Positions 44,148 to 52,395 of a DNA stretch of 64,000 nucleotides are shown here, one piece after another. The translations under genes were made by a program, and so were the position numbers. How positions within the stretch are numbered: the first letter of the stretch is position 1; each line of letters starts with the position of its first letter. This DNA is from Hominimerdicola alba (GTDB taxonomy: Bacteria; Bacillota; Clostridia; Oscillospirales; Ruminococcaceae), in assembly GCF_900109655.1 (NCBI RefSeq), contig NZ_FOAT01000008.1, positions 95,960 to 159,959 of the forward strand. The letters are read 5' to 3'. A model generated the notes under the pieces. It saw nothing but the letters and a program-made list of their open reading frames with translations. It was not told the DNA's origin and ran no database searches.

Positions 44148-44605
44148 TGACTACTTACGAACAGGAGCTGGAACGCTCGGGCAGGATAATGTTTACCGTC
44201 AAGGGTATCAGTATGCGCCCGCTTTTCCGTGCAGGTTCGGACGCTATCAGCGTGAAAAAATGCTCTGCCGAAACTCTTGAAAATCTTGATATCGTGCTTT
44301 TCAAACGCAAAAACGCCAATGGCGAACAGTATGTTCTGCACAGGACAGTTGACAGGCTTCCCGACGGAAGATTTGTGATTGCGGGTGATAACTGCTCGGG
44401 CGCAGATATCGTCAGACCGCAGGATATTCTGGGAGTTGTGATCTCAGCTCAGCGTGGAAACAAGCCGATAAAGCTGGACGGTCTGCGGTATGCTCTGTAT
44501 AAAAAGCTGTGGTGCAAGCCATTTAAAATGCGTTTCAAGATTTTGCATTGCCGAGATAAGGCACGTTCTGCCGCCGGAAAGATAATATCACTTTGGAGAA
44601 GATAA
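44147..44605 (+). CDS. S24/S26-family peptidase with Ser/His dyad
   Basis: A 152-residue serine peptidase-like protein. The nucleophile is expected at S22 in VKGISMRPLF. Where bacterial signal peptidases have Lys, this protein has H65 in YVLHRTVDR followed by VIAGDNCSGAD (D81, D87), the pattern of archaeal/eukaryotic-type (S26B) signal peptidases. No transmembrane helix is seen, and the basic C terminus (KKLWCKPFKMRFKI) has none either, so it should be soluble or peripherally bound. It lies between the PqqD-like and kinase-like genes, one base overlapping the former and one base before the latter. A role in cleaving a modified peptide is inference. Confidence 0.82.
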   Translation: MTTYEQELERSGRIMFTVKGISMRPLFRAGSDAISVKKCSAETLENLDIVLFKRKNANGEQYVLHRTVDRLPDGRFVIAGDNCSGADIVRPQDILGVVISAQRGNKPIKLDGLRYALYKKLWCKPFKMRFKILHCRDKARSAAGKIISLWRR

Positions 44606-44606
44606 A

Positions 44607-45341
44607 ATGGATTTTACGATACGTCTCGCCGGCGTGAATATTGCCGTAAACAGCATTTATGAAGATGTGTACAGGCTTTGCAGGGATTATATCACCGACA
44701 GCAAGCCAAATTTAAGCATTTCCACCTCTGCCGAAGATATCGCACGTGAGAAAGAAATGAACAAACGCGAAGCCGCAGCAGAGGGTATCCCCGTTACCGA
44801 TTATCCCGATGGTTATCTTGAAACGCTGGCAGTATACCGTAAAATTGCCGCTCAGATACTTGCATTCGATACCTTTCTCATGCACGGAGCTGTAGTGGCT
44901 GTGCAAAACAAAGCATGGCTGTTCACTGCGCCCTCGGGCACAGGTAAGACAACACATATCCGCCTGTGGCTTGAAAATATCGAGGGCAGCTATATTGTAA
45001 ACGGAGACAAGCCGTTCATTCACATAGGTGAAAAAATTATGGTTTACGGCACGCCATGGGCAGGCAAAGAAGGCATGCAGAAGAACATCGGTGTTGAACT
45101 CGCCGGTATCGTTTTTCTTGAAAGAGGTACCAACAACCACATAGAACGTGAGAAATTTTCAAAAGGATTACCCGTTCTCGTACAACAAAGCTATCGTCCA
45201 AATAACAAAACGGACCTCGAAAAGACGCTGAACCTCTTGGGCAGACTTGGCAGAAGAATACCATTATACCGTCTTAGCTGCAACATGGATAAGGAAGCAG
45301 CTTTGACAGCTTACGAGATGCTATCACATGACTGCCTATAG
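44607..45341 (+). CDS. HPr kinase-related P-loop protein
   Basis: A 244-residue protein of the HprK-like fold. The P loop is LFTAPSGTGKTTHIRLW (about 106-122), preceded by LMHGAVVAVQNKAWLF with a conserved His, and followed by VNGDKPFIHI and YGTPWAGKEG, which match the nucleotide-site region of HprK-related kinases. True HprK phosphorylates Ser46 of HPr, but this protein lacks the N-terminal HPr-kinase domain and the usual length of about 310. HprK-like kinases modify some lasso peptides and occur in other PqqD-containing gene sets, so a peptide kinase is plausible. GGAGAAGATAAA precedes the ATG. Confidence 0.85.
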   Translation: MDFTIRLAGVNIAVNSIYEDVYRLCRDYITDSKPNLSISTSAEDIAREKEMNKREAAAEGIPVTDYPDGYLETLAVYRKIAAQILAFDTFLMHGAVVAVQNKAWLFTAPSGTGKTTHIRLWLENIEGSYIVNGDKPFIHIGEKIMVYGTPWAGKEGMQKNIGVELAGIVFLERGTNNHIEREKFSKGLPVLVQQSYRPNNKTDLEKTLNLLGRLGRRIPLYRLSCNMDKEAALTAYEMLSHDCL

Positions 45342-45372
45342 GTAAAAGTACAAGAACCAGACTAGGCAGGAT

Positions 45373-45399
45373 AATATCCGCCCGGGCGGTAGATATTTT
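45373..45399 (+). terminator. Weak hairpin after the kinase-like gene
   Basis: AATATC-CGCC-CGGG-CGG-(ta)-GATATT followed by TTG forms a compact stem 32 bases after the stop. The T tract is poor. Confidence 0.35.
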
Positions 45400-45516
45400 G
45401 AAGAAGCCTGCACTGTATCACTTATTTCTTACGGTTATCAATTATTATACATATATACATAGCGTTTTCGGAATGTTAGGGTATTTGTACTGTTAGTCAA
45501 TGTGCGTTCTACCATA

Positions 45517-47430
45517 CTAATACTGTATACCGTCTATCTCTTTCAGCCAGATATCTGCGCTGGCATCACTTGGCATACGCCAGTCACCGCGTGGTGAAAG
45601 TGTGACCGTTCCGACTTTGGGACCGTCAGGCAGACAGGAACGCTTGAACTGCTGTGAGAAGAAACGGCGGAAAAAAACTTTCAGCCATTTGAGGATCACA
45701 TCTTTGGTATACTTTTCATTGAAAGCGATACAGGCTATGCGGAATATCTTTGCAGGAGGGAATCCGCATCTCAGCATATAATACATAAAGAAGTCGTGTA
45801 ATTCATATGGTCCTACAATATCCTCGGTCTTCTGCGAAATGGTGCCGTTTTCTTCGGGTGGAAGCAATTCCGGGCTGACGGGAGTATCGAGAATATCTTC
45901 AAGAACTGTTTTCAGCTCGCCCTCTGATACCTGAGCTTCATAATTTACCAGCCATCTCACCAGCGTTTTCGGGATTGATGCGTTGACTGCGTACATAGAC
46001 ATATGGTCGCCGTTATAAGTCGCCCAGCCCAACGCAAGCTCGGAAAGGTCGCCTGTGCCAATGACTATGCCACCAAGCTGATTGGCTTTGTCCATAAGCA
46101 CCTGAGTGCGTTCTCTTGCCTGTGAATTCTCATATGTGACATCATGTACTTCCGCCGATTGACCGATATCCGCAAAATGCTGTGTAACACTCTTGCAGAT
46201 ATTAATCTCCGAAAGTGAAACGCCATAAGCTTTTGCGAGGGAAACCGCATTGTTGTAAGTCCTGTCAGTTGTGCCGAAGCAGGGCATGGTGATGGTGTGT
46301 ATGCCGCTGCGCTCCAGCCCAAGCATATCGAATGCATGAACGGTTACAATCAATGCAAGAGTAGAATCCAGTCCGCCCGATAGCCCAAGAACAGCGGTCT
46401 TACAACCGATATGGCGAAGTCTTGTCATAAGTCCGACAGCCTGCATGGTGAGTATCTCTTCGCATCTGCTGTCAAGAACATTCTTATCTGTCGGTACAAA
46501 TGGTGTTTGCGGGAAAGTTCTGTCAAGCTTGGTTTTTGTGATATCAAGTGAGAAATATGCGGCGGAGATATCCTGCGATGCTGTGAAAGAATTCATTCTT
46601 CTGCGCTCGTAGTGAAGCTTCTTGATGTCGATGTCAGCGATGGTAAGTCCGCTTGAAAATGCCTTTGATTCCGCAAGCACAGAGCCGTTTTCGGCGATTA
46701 TATCATGTCCCGCAAATACCATATCCTGTGTGGATTCACCTATGCCGCAGTCGGCATAAGCGTAAGCGCAAGCCATGGAGCCTGAATGCGCCTTTATCAA
46801 AGTTCTGCGGTATTCGGCTTTTCCTATAACTTCATCGCTGGCAGAAAGATTGAATATCATCACAGCCCCCGATTCCGCAAGCTTTTCCGCTGGGGGAGAG
46901 CATACCCACATATCTTCGCAGATCTCTATGCCAAATGTGATATCAGGCATTTCATTGCAGACGAAAACAGTGTTTTCAAGATGAACGGTATAGCCATCAC
47001 CAAGGGGAACATCAGCACAAAGATCATCTGCTGCGGAAGTGAAATGTCTGGCTTCGTAGAACTCGCTGTAATTTGGTATATTCTTTTTTGCGATCGCTCC
47101 AATTGGTTTACCACCGTTTACGACCACCGCGCAGTTGTAAAGCTTTCCTCCCACCGCAAGGGGCACGCCTACTATCGAAACGATATCTTTGCCCTCTGTG
47201 GCTTTTATTATGCGAACAAGTTCACGCTTTGCAGACTCAAGCAGAGTATCCTGCAAAAACAGATCGGCGCAGGTGTAGCCTGTTATGGAAAGTTCGGGAA
47301 AGCAGACTATCTTCACGCCTTTGCGGTGGGCTTCATCAATAATCTCGATTATCCTGTCAGCGTTGTAGGGGCAGTCTGCCACTTTCAGCACTGGTGTAGC
47401 ACAGGAAATTTTAACATAACCGTCTTTCAT
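45517..47430 (-). CDS. nadE: Glutamine-dependent NAD(+) synthetase
   Basis: NadE amidates deamido-NAD using ammonia from glutamine. The 637-residue protein has the usual two parts: an N-terminal nitrilase-like glutaminase (CFPELSITGYTCADLF, AKKNIPNYSEFYE, FGIEICEDMW with the catalytic Cys) and a C-terminal synthetase with the PPi-loop VLGLSGGLDSTLAL. It ends with the FKRSCLPDGPKVGTVTLSPRGDWRMP segment conserved in long NadE. GGAGG precedes the ATG by six bases. It follows gltA by 24 bases in one operon. Confidence 0.97.
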   Translation of the reverse strand: MKDGYVKISCATPVLKVADCPYNADRIIEIIDEAHRKGVKIVCFPELSITGYTCADLFLQDTLLESAKRELVRIIKATEGKDIVSIVGVPLAVGGKLYNCAVVVNGGKPIGAIAKKNIPNYSEFYEARHFTSAADDLCADVPLGDGYTVHLENTVFVCNEMPDITFGIEICEDMWVCSPPAEKLAESGAVMIFNLSASDEVIGKAEYRRTLIKAHSGSMACAYAYADCGIGESTQDMVFAGHDIIAENGSVLAESKAFSSGLTIADIDIKKLHYERRRMNSFTASQDISAAYFSLDITKTKLDRTFPQTPFVPTDKNVLDSRCEEILTMQAVGLMTRLRHIGCKTAVLGLSGGLDSTLALIVTVHAFDMLGLERSGIHTITMPCFGTTDRTYNNAVSLAKAYGVSLSEINICKSVTQHFADIGQSAEVHDVTYENSQARERTQVLMDKANQLGGIVIGTGDLSELALGWATYNGDHMSMYAVNASIPKTLVRWLVNYEAQVSEGELKTVLEDILDTPVSPELLPPEENGTISQKTEDIVGPYELHDFFMYYMLRCGFPPAKIFRIACIAFNEKYTKDVILKWLKVFFRRFFSQQFKRSCLPDGPKVGTVTLSPRGDWRMPSDASADIWLKEIDGIQY

Positions 47431-47454
47431 GGTATACCTCCAATAATCAGGTAT

Positions 47455-48795
47455 TTATCTGTTGCCGAGAGCTATATACGGTCTCTCGGGGGCAACGGAT
47501 TTATATGCGGGACGAATGATCCGTCTGCCGCTGTTTATTTCCTCAAATCTGTGGGCGCACCAGCCTGCCATTCTGGAAACTGCAAACATAGGAGTGAACA
47601 GATCTTCGGGTATGCCAAGCATTCTGTAAACAAAACCGCTGTACAGGTCGATATTTGCGCACATCACTTTATCGGAATGTTTTATCTCAGAAAATGCCTG
47701 CGGGGTAAGATTCTCAATGGAAGAAAGCAAGCGGAACTCTCTTTCAAACTCAGTACACTCAGCCATTTTACCTGCGTACTTTTTCAGCATAACTGCGCGG
47801 GGGTCGGAAAGAGTATAAACACCGTGCCCCATACCGTAGATAAGTCCGCTTTTGTCGCCGTCTTCTTTTCTGATTAGCTTTTTCAGATAATCGTAGATCT
47901 CATTTTCATCTTCCCAGTCAGAAACATTTCTCTTGATGAATCCCATCATCTCATTGACTTTTCGATTTGCTCCTCCGTGCTTTGAACCTTTCAGCGAACC
48001 GATAGCCGCGGCATATGCAGAGTAAGGGTCTGTGCCGGAGGAAGTCAGCACACGGCAAGAAAACGTTGAATTGTTTCCGCCGCCATGCTCTGCGTGGAGC
48101 ATAAGCATAAGGTCGAGAAGTTTTGCTTCATCGTGGGTGAATTTTCTGTCGGGACGGAGAGTTGAAAGTATATTTTCAGCCGTGGACTGACCCTTTATCA
48201 GCGGGTGCATGAACATTGAATCATCGTTGTAATAGCGCTTTTTGGTCTCATAAGCGCATATCATTATTACAGGCATTTTTGCAATCAGTGAAACCGCTGT
48301 GTCAATTTCGTGCTCGGGGGTATGAGCTTCGGGGTCACTGTCGTATGAGTAAAGCGCAAGAGTCGCCCTTGCCATTTTGTTCATGATATCCCGTGATGGT
48401 GCTTTTAATATCATGTCCTCAAAGAAATCATCGGGAAGTGCTCGGCTGTCCGAAAGCAGTTCAGAAAAATCAGAAAGTTCCTCAACTGTGGGAAGTCTGC
48501 CTGTCAACAGTAGATAAACTATCTCCTCAAATCCAAAACGATCTTCGGCTTCTACCCTGCCCACAAGGTCACGGATATTGTATCCCCTGAAGATAAGCTT
48601 GCCATCGGCGGGCTTTTTCTCGCCGTCGTCAACAACATAACCGTGAACATTGCATATATTCGTAACGCCTGCCATTACCCCTGTGCCATCGGGGTTGCGC
48701 AGACCGCGCTTAACACCGTATTTATCAAAGTAAGCAGGAGATATCACGTTATTCGCAGTGAAAGCCTCATACATGGTATTCTTGAAGCTGTTCAT
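47455..48795 (-). CDS. gltA: Citrate synthase
   Basis: Citrate synthase condenses oxaloacetate and acetyl-CoA. The 446-residue protein shows FRGYNIRDLVG, the substrate-site HAEHGGGNNSTFSCRVLTSSGTDPY region (catalytic His), GSLKGSKHGGAN and MGHGVYTLSDPRA (second catalytic His), and an Asp/Arg-rich end. The N-terminal extension of about 40 residues is typical of the Clostridial long form. A leader hairpin separates it from its promoter. It heads a two-gene operon with nadE. Confidence 0.97.
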   Translation of the reverse strand: MNSFKNTMYEAFTANNVISPAYFDKYGVKRGLRNPDGTGVMAGVTNICNVHGYVVDDGEKKPADGKLIFRGYNIRDLVGRVEAEDRFGFEEIVYLLLTGRLPTVEELSDFSELLSDSRALPDDFFEDMILKAPSRDIMNKMARATLALYSYDSDPEAHTPEHEIDTAVSLIAKMPVIMICAYETKKRYYNDDSMFMHPLIKGQSTAENILSTLRPDRKFTHDEAKLLDLMLMLHAEHGGGNNSTFSCRVLTSSGTDPYSAYAAAIGSLKGSKHGGANRKVNEMMGFIKRNVSDWEDENEIYDYLKKLIRKEDGDKSGLIYGMGHGVYTLSDPRAVMLKKYAGKMAECTEFEREFRLLSSIENLTPQAFSEIKHSDKVMCANIDLYSGFVYRMLGIPEDLFTPMFAVSRMAGWCAHRFEEINSGRRIIRPAYKSVAPERPYIALGNR

Positions 48796-48819
48796 TTACA
48801 GGACTCCTTTCAAAAGTAA

Positions 48820-48851
48820 AAGACGCCCCTCACAAAATAGAGAAGCGTCTT
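48820..48851 (-). other. Leader hairpin before gltA
   Basis: In the minus-strand leader, AAGACGCTTCTC and GAGGGGCGTCTT form a stem around TATTTTGT, followed by TTACTTTT just before the ribosome site. It has the layout of an attenuator or an RNA-stabilising stem. Confidence 0.55.
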
Positions 48852-48871
48852 TGCTCATTTTATATAAAGTT

Positions 48872-48900
48872 ATTATACCATATATAAGAGTACGAGTCTA
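48872..48900 (-). promoter_or_regulatory. Promoter of gltA-nadE
   Basis: On the minus strand TAGACT (48900-48895) and TATAAT (48877-48872) are separated by 17 bases. Confidence 0.7.
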
Positions 48901-49010
48901 TGCTTATTTTGTTAAGAAATAAAAAAACTTAAAATCAGAAAATATTTAGTAACTATATCCCGTACAATAAATCATTCAAAAACAATAATAGTATCTAAAA
49001 TAAAGATAGT

Positions 49011-49044
49011 ATCAAAAAAAGTTATACTAAATTATGAAACTCAT
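49011..49044. repeat. Hairpin repeat, copy 1 (damaged right arm)
   Basis: ATCAAAAAAAGTTATACTAA and the following 14 bases to ACTCAT match 63474-63507 with one mismatch (A for G). In copy 2 the left arm is answered by a perfect right arm; here the right arm is replaced by sequence leading into the BspA fragment. Confidence 0.8.
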
Positions 49045-49051
49045 GAATTGA

Positions 49052-49678
49052 ATGTTCGGCGGCTGTACCAAACTGACTTCACTGGATGTAAGTGGATTTG
49101 ATACGAGCAAAGTTACAGATATGAGTTGGATGTTCGGTGGTTGTTCCAACCTGACTGCTCTGGATCTGAGCGGTTTTGAGACGAGTAGTGTTACATATAT
49201 GAGATGTATGTTCTGGTCTTCTGGTGAACTTAGTTCCCTTACCCTTGGCGAGAATTTCAAAAATATTGCCAAAGATGCAGAGCTTCTTAACGGCAAAGGC
49301 TGGGTAAACGTAAAAGACACTTCAACAGTTATCAGCGGCAACGGTGATTTTGCAGTTATCGAAAGCAATGGCAAGAACACATACAAGCGCTTACCTATGC
49401 CCGCCTATCCCACCAACATTAAGGTAACATACAGCGAGAAATATCATCAGGTAAGATTCACATGGGATAAGGTTGAAAACGCTGAGAGGTACGGCATAGC
49501 TGTATACCTTGCAGGCAAATGGAGAATACAGACACAGGATATAACCGATACAGTTTACACTTCTCCCAAAAATCTCACCCCCGGCAAGACTTATAAAGTT
49601 GCTATCGCCGCAAGAGTGAACGACACTTGGTATACATCAAACGCAATAAAAAATGCTGTGACTGTTACCATAAAGTAA
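49052..49678 (+). pseudogene. Decapitated BspA-like surface protein
   Basis: The reading frame starts in the middle of a leucine-rich repeat (MFGGCTKLTSLDVSGFDTSK, then MFGGCSNLTALDLSGF), with a stop codon directly before the ATG. Typical family members have a signal peptide and many more repeats ahead. It continues with a linker and one fibronectin-like module (PTNIKVTYSEKYHQVRFTWD, YGIAVYLAGKW), like the last module of the 833-residue protein. There is no signal peptide, good ribosome site or evident promoter. It is most likely the 3' remnant of a larger gene cut at the hairpin repeat. Confidence 0.78.
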
Positions 49679-49709
49679 CGGGATGAGATCGATATAATTT
49701 TATAAATGC

Positions 49710-49752
49710 AAAACGGATAGTTGTCTTATTATTGGACGGCTATCCGTTTTCA
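49710..49752 (+). terminator. Terminator after the BspA fragment
   Basis: AAAACGGATAG and CTATCCGTTTT form a perfect 11-pair stem around a 19-base loop, 32 bases after the fragment's stop. Confidence 0.8.
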
Positions 49753-49834
49753 TGCCACGTGAAAAGCCGAAAAACAAAGGCATTATGTAAAATTATGCAA
49801 TCTAGTTAAATTCATCAATTATTAAAAGATGAAC

Positions 49835-49863
49835 TTGACATGAACAAGATTTTGAGCTATAAT
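49835..49863 (+). promoter_or_regulatory. Sigma-A promoter of the sensor kinase/regulator pair
   Basis: TTGACA (49835-49840) and TATAAT (49858-49863) are separated by 17 bases; perfect consensus. An 11-codon open frame starting ATG at 49938 lies in the leader. Confidence 0.9.
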
Positions 49864-49974
49864 AGAATAAACAAATATATAGACAATATCACAATTATAT
49901 AAAATGAGAATAACGACTCAGGCGAGTGTTGCCTTAATGAAAATCATGGCATTAAATGAGGTGATGCTGTAAAT

Positions 49975-51375
49975 ATGGAGAGCTTGATATCGCATTTAGG
50001 GGCGATGCAGTTCGCACAGATAATCGTAAAATGCTGGAATGAGTGTTTTATCCTGTTTCTGCTGTATTCGATGCTTGTGGGCAGGCAGGACGATAAACGC
50101 TATCAGGTAATAAACAGCAGGGCGGTTCTGCTTACAAAAGAACTTACCCTTTTTTATATATCGGTACTGATCTACAATTTAAGCGATATTTTTATCCTGA
50201 TTTTCGGTGGGCATGAAAGCAAAGCCGCTTATTATATAATTCGTATCGCGACTTTTGTGTACTACGCTTCCTGTGCGGGGATAACGCAGTTCCTATTGAA
50301 AATAATACGAAAATACATTGCTGACAAGCACGGTCTGAGAGGACTGCGGCGAGTGATAGTCACAGTGCAGGCGGTACAGTATCTGCTGTATGCGCTGCTG
50401 ATAAGCAATCGATACACATGGATATTTTACCAAATAACCGAGGATAACCGCTATGAGCGTTCCTGGGGATTCCCCATATGGCAGCTGACTACGATAATCA
50501 CGTATATTTTCATAATATGTGTTACAGTGATTGAATGGAAAAGGATATACAATTTTCTTGCAAAAGCTGTTATCACAGCAGCGGGTTTTCATACTGTGGC
50601 TATGATAGTCAGCCTTAATATGACATATAATCTTAACAGCACAATGGCTTCTTTTGCTGCACTGATACTATTCACACTGCATGAACAGAACAAGAAAGAC
50701 AGTTTTATACGAAGTATCCAGGAACTGGAGAGAATGCAGACGGAGTTAGCCGAATCGAACTATCTGCTTGAACAAAGTAAGAATCAGCTGCTTATCGCGC
50801 AGATACAGCCACATTTTATAAACAACTCGCTAATGACGCTATGCGCCCGCAGTCGAGAGTATCCCGAGGTATACGAGGGGCTAAAATATTTTTCCATGTA
50901 TCTGCGATCGCATTTTGATATACTTAGCGAAGAAAGCCCCATAACTTTTGAACAGGAGATGGACAATATCGAGGCTTATCTGACGCTGGAACGCATTAAT
51001 TACAAGGATAAGCTGCAAGTCGATTACAACATAATGTGTGATGATTTTATGGTGCCTGCATTGTCTGTTCAGCCACTGGTGGAAAATGCCGTAAGACACG
51101 GTATATCCCGTGAAAATGGTGGTACGGTGGGTATCAGCTCGTTCCGCAAAGACGGATATATCGTCATTGAGGTAAAAGATGACGGCACGGGAGATCGTCC
51201 TGATATCGAAAAGAACAAAGAGCGCAGGGGCGTTGGACTTGAGAATATAATAAAAAGGCTTGATCTGGTCTGCGGCGGCAGGCTGGAACTTATGAAAGTA
51301 CCTGACGGCACTGTTGCGCGGATAACTATAAAAGAAGAGTCTGGAGATGAGAAGATTGATAACGCTGTCGGTTGA
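49975..51375 (+). CDS. Polytopic sensor histidine kinase (LytS/YehU-like)
   Basis: A 466-residue membrane kinase. About six transmembrane helices occupy residues 10-235, followed by a coiled linker (LAESNYLLEQSKNQLL), the His_kinase phospho-acceptor motif IAQIQPHFINNSLM (His near 282), and a HATPase domain with PLVENAVRHGI, DDGTG and RRGVGLENI. This is the kinase type normally paired with LytTR regulators in peptide or cell-wall responses. Its ATG is preceded by GAGG at some distance. It overlaps the regulator gene by 29 bases, just upstream of the pilus locus. Confidence 0.9.
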   Translation: MESLISHLGAMQFAQIIVKCWNECFILFLLYSMLVGRQDDKRYQVINSRAVLLTKELTLFYISVLIYNLSDIFILIFGGHESKAAYYIIRIATFVYYASCAGITQFLLKIIRKYIADKHGLRGLRRVIVTVQAVQYLLYALLISNRYTWIFYQITEDNRYERSWGFPIWQLTTIITYIFIICVTVIEWKRIYNFLAKAVITAAGFHTVAMIVSLNMTYNLNSTMASFAALILFTLHEQNKKDSFIRSIQELERMQTELAESNYLLEQSKNQLLIAQIQPHFINNSLMTLCARSREYPEVYEGLKYFSMYLRSHFDILSEESPITFEQEMDNIEAYLTLERINYKDKLQVDYNIMCDDFMVPALSVQPLVENAVRHGISRENGGTVGISSFRKDGYIVIEVKDDGTGDRPDIEKNKERRGVGLENIIKRLDLVCGGRLELMKVPDGTVARITIKEESGDEKIDNAVG

Positions 51376-52057
51376 CGATCAGCCTGAGATATCCGAGATG
51401 ATGCAGCATCTTATGAATAAGATCGACCCCGGTGGCACACACATGACTGCGAATACTGCGGAGCAGGCATTCAAACTGCTTTCAAAGGAAGTGCAGATAG
51501 TTTTTCTTGATGTGGAGATGCCCGGTATCAACGGTATCGAGCTGGCAAAAAAGATAAAGGATTTTTATCCCAAGCTGAATATAATATTTGTGACGGGATT
51601 TACAAAATACTGCTATGAAGCTTACGGCGTTCACCCAAGCGGGTATCTGCGGAAGCCGGTATTTGAGGAAGATCTGCGGCGTGAATTGCAGAATCTGCGA
51701 TACCCGATAGACGCGCCTCAAAGCCGTTTACTTGTGAGATGTTCGCCTTTTGCGGTGTTCGACAACGGCAAAGCTTTTGTTTTTCACAGGAGCAGGACTC
51801 TGGAAATGTTCGCGTACCTTATCTACCGTGATGGGACACTGTGTTCAAACGGGGAGCTGCTGGGTATATTATGGGATGGAGATCCGGACAAACAGGGATA
51901 TCTGCGGCAGCTTATAAAGGATATGATCGAATCCCTTGACGAGATAGGTGAGAGGGATCTTATAGAAAAGAAATACGGCAAGATAGGCATCAAGCACGGC
52001 TCAGTGAAATATGAGGGAGAACTGGAGACCATAGCTGATGAGTTTTCATGGGTATAA
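51347..52057 (+). CDS. Response regulator with winged-helix output
   Basis: A 236-residue regulator partnered with the preceding kinase. The receiver domain has the acidic pair in SVDDQPE, Asp55 in FLDVEMPGING and Lys103 in GYLRKPV. The C-terminal part (about 125-236) has RTLEMFAYLIYRDGTLCSN, ELLGILW and YLRQLIKDMIESLDEIG, a winged-helix/SARP-like DNA-binding pattern, not the LytTR domain usual for such kinases. A TTG at 51356 has a better spaced GGAG than the ATG at 51347, so the start may be three codons later. It precedes the giant surface-protein gene and is a good candidate for its regulator. Confidence 0.88.
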   Translation: MRRLITLSVDDQPEISEMMQHLMNKIDPGGTHMTANTAEQAFKLLSKEVQIVFLDVEMPGINGIELAKKIKDFYPKLNIIFVTGFTKYCYEAYGVHPSGYLRKPVFEEDLRRELQNLRYPIDAPQSRLLVRCSPFAVFDNGKAFVFHRSRTLEMFAYLIYRDGTLCSNGELLGILWDGDPDKQGYLRQLIKDMIESLDEIGERDLIEKKYGKIGIKHGSVKYEGELETIADEFSWV

Positions 52058-52095
52058 AGACCTTTCCTCCGATGACGGAGGAAGGGTCTTTTTTT
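52058..52095 (+). terminator. Terminator after the response regulator
   Basis: AGACCTTTCCTCC-GATGAC-GGAGGAAGGGTCT followed by TTTTTTT, directly after the stop codon. Confidence 0.95.
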
Positions 52096-52272
52096 ATGTG
52101 AAAATACAACAAAACAAGTGGTGCGAAAAATTTTTCGTAAGCAAAAAAAGTTATTTTTGAACAGCCTTTGCAAACATCGTAACAGCAATATATTTTCAAC
52201 TGATTTTCATTATATTTTCACCAACTGAACACACGAAACGTTTTCGCTGTGACGGCTTTGTAACACTTGGTA

Positions 52273-52281
52273 TGATATAAT
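52273..52281 (+). promoter_or_regulatory. Extended -10 promoter of the pilus locus
   Basis: TGATATAAT is a perfect extended -10, but no good -35 lies 16-18 bases upstream. A near-palindrome CGAAACGTTTTCG at 52235-52247 sits where an activator could bind. The region 52096-52395 otherwise holds no gene. This promoter type often depends on an activator, which fits the adjacent response regulator. Confidence 0.65.
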
Positions 52282-52395
52282 CATAATAGATAAAATCATA
52301 AAACATATGAATTAATTGAGAGAAACTATTTAACATTATATTCAAATAACAACATAAGAAAATGATTGAAATATATTTCCTAAGGGGGGATACCT

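Noticed and set aside
43878..45341. Lasso-peptide biosynthesis cluster
   Set aside because: There is no asparagine-synthetase-like cyclase and no B2 transglutaminase-type leader peptidase nearby; only the PqqD-like and kinase parts match, so I describe it as a different system.
46786..47877. Plus-strand open frame of 363 codons spanning nadE and gltA
   Set aside because: It crosses the junction of two well-defined minus-strand genes and encodes a Cys/His-rich sequence without family features.
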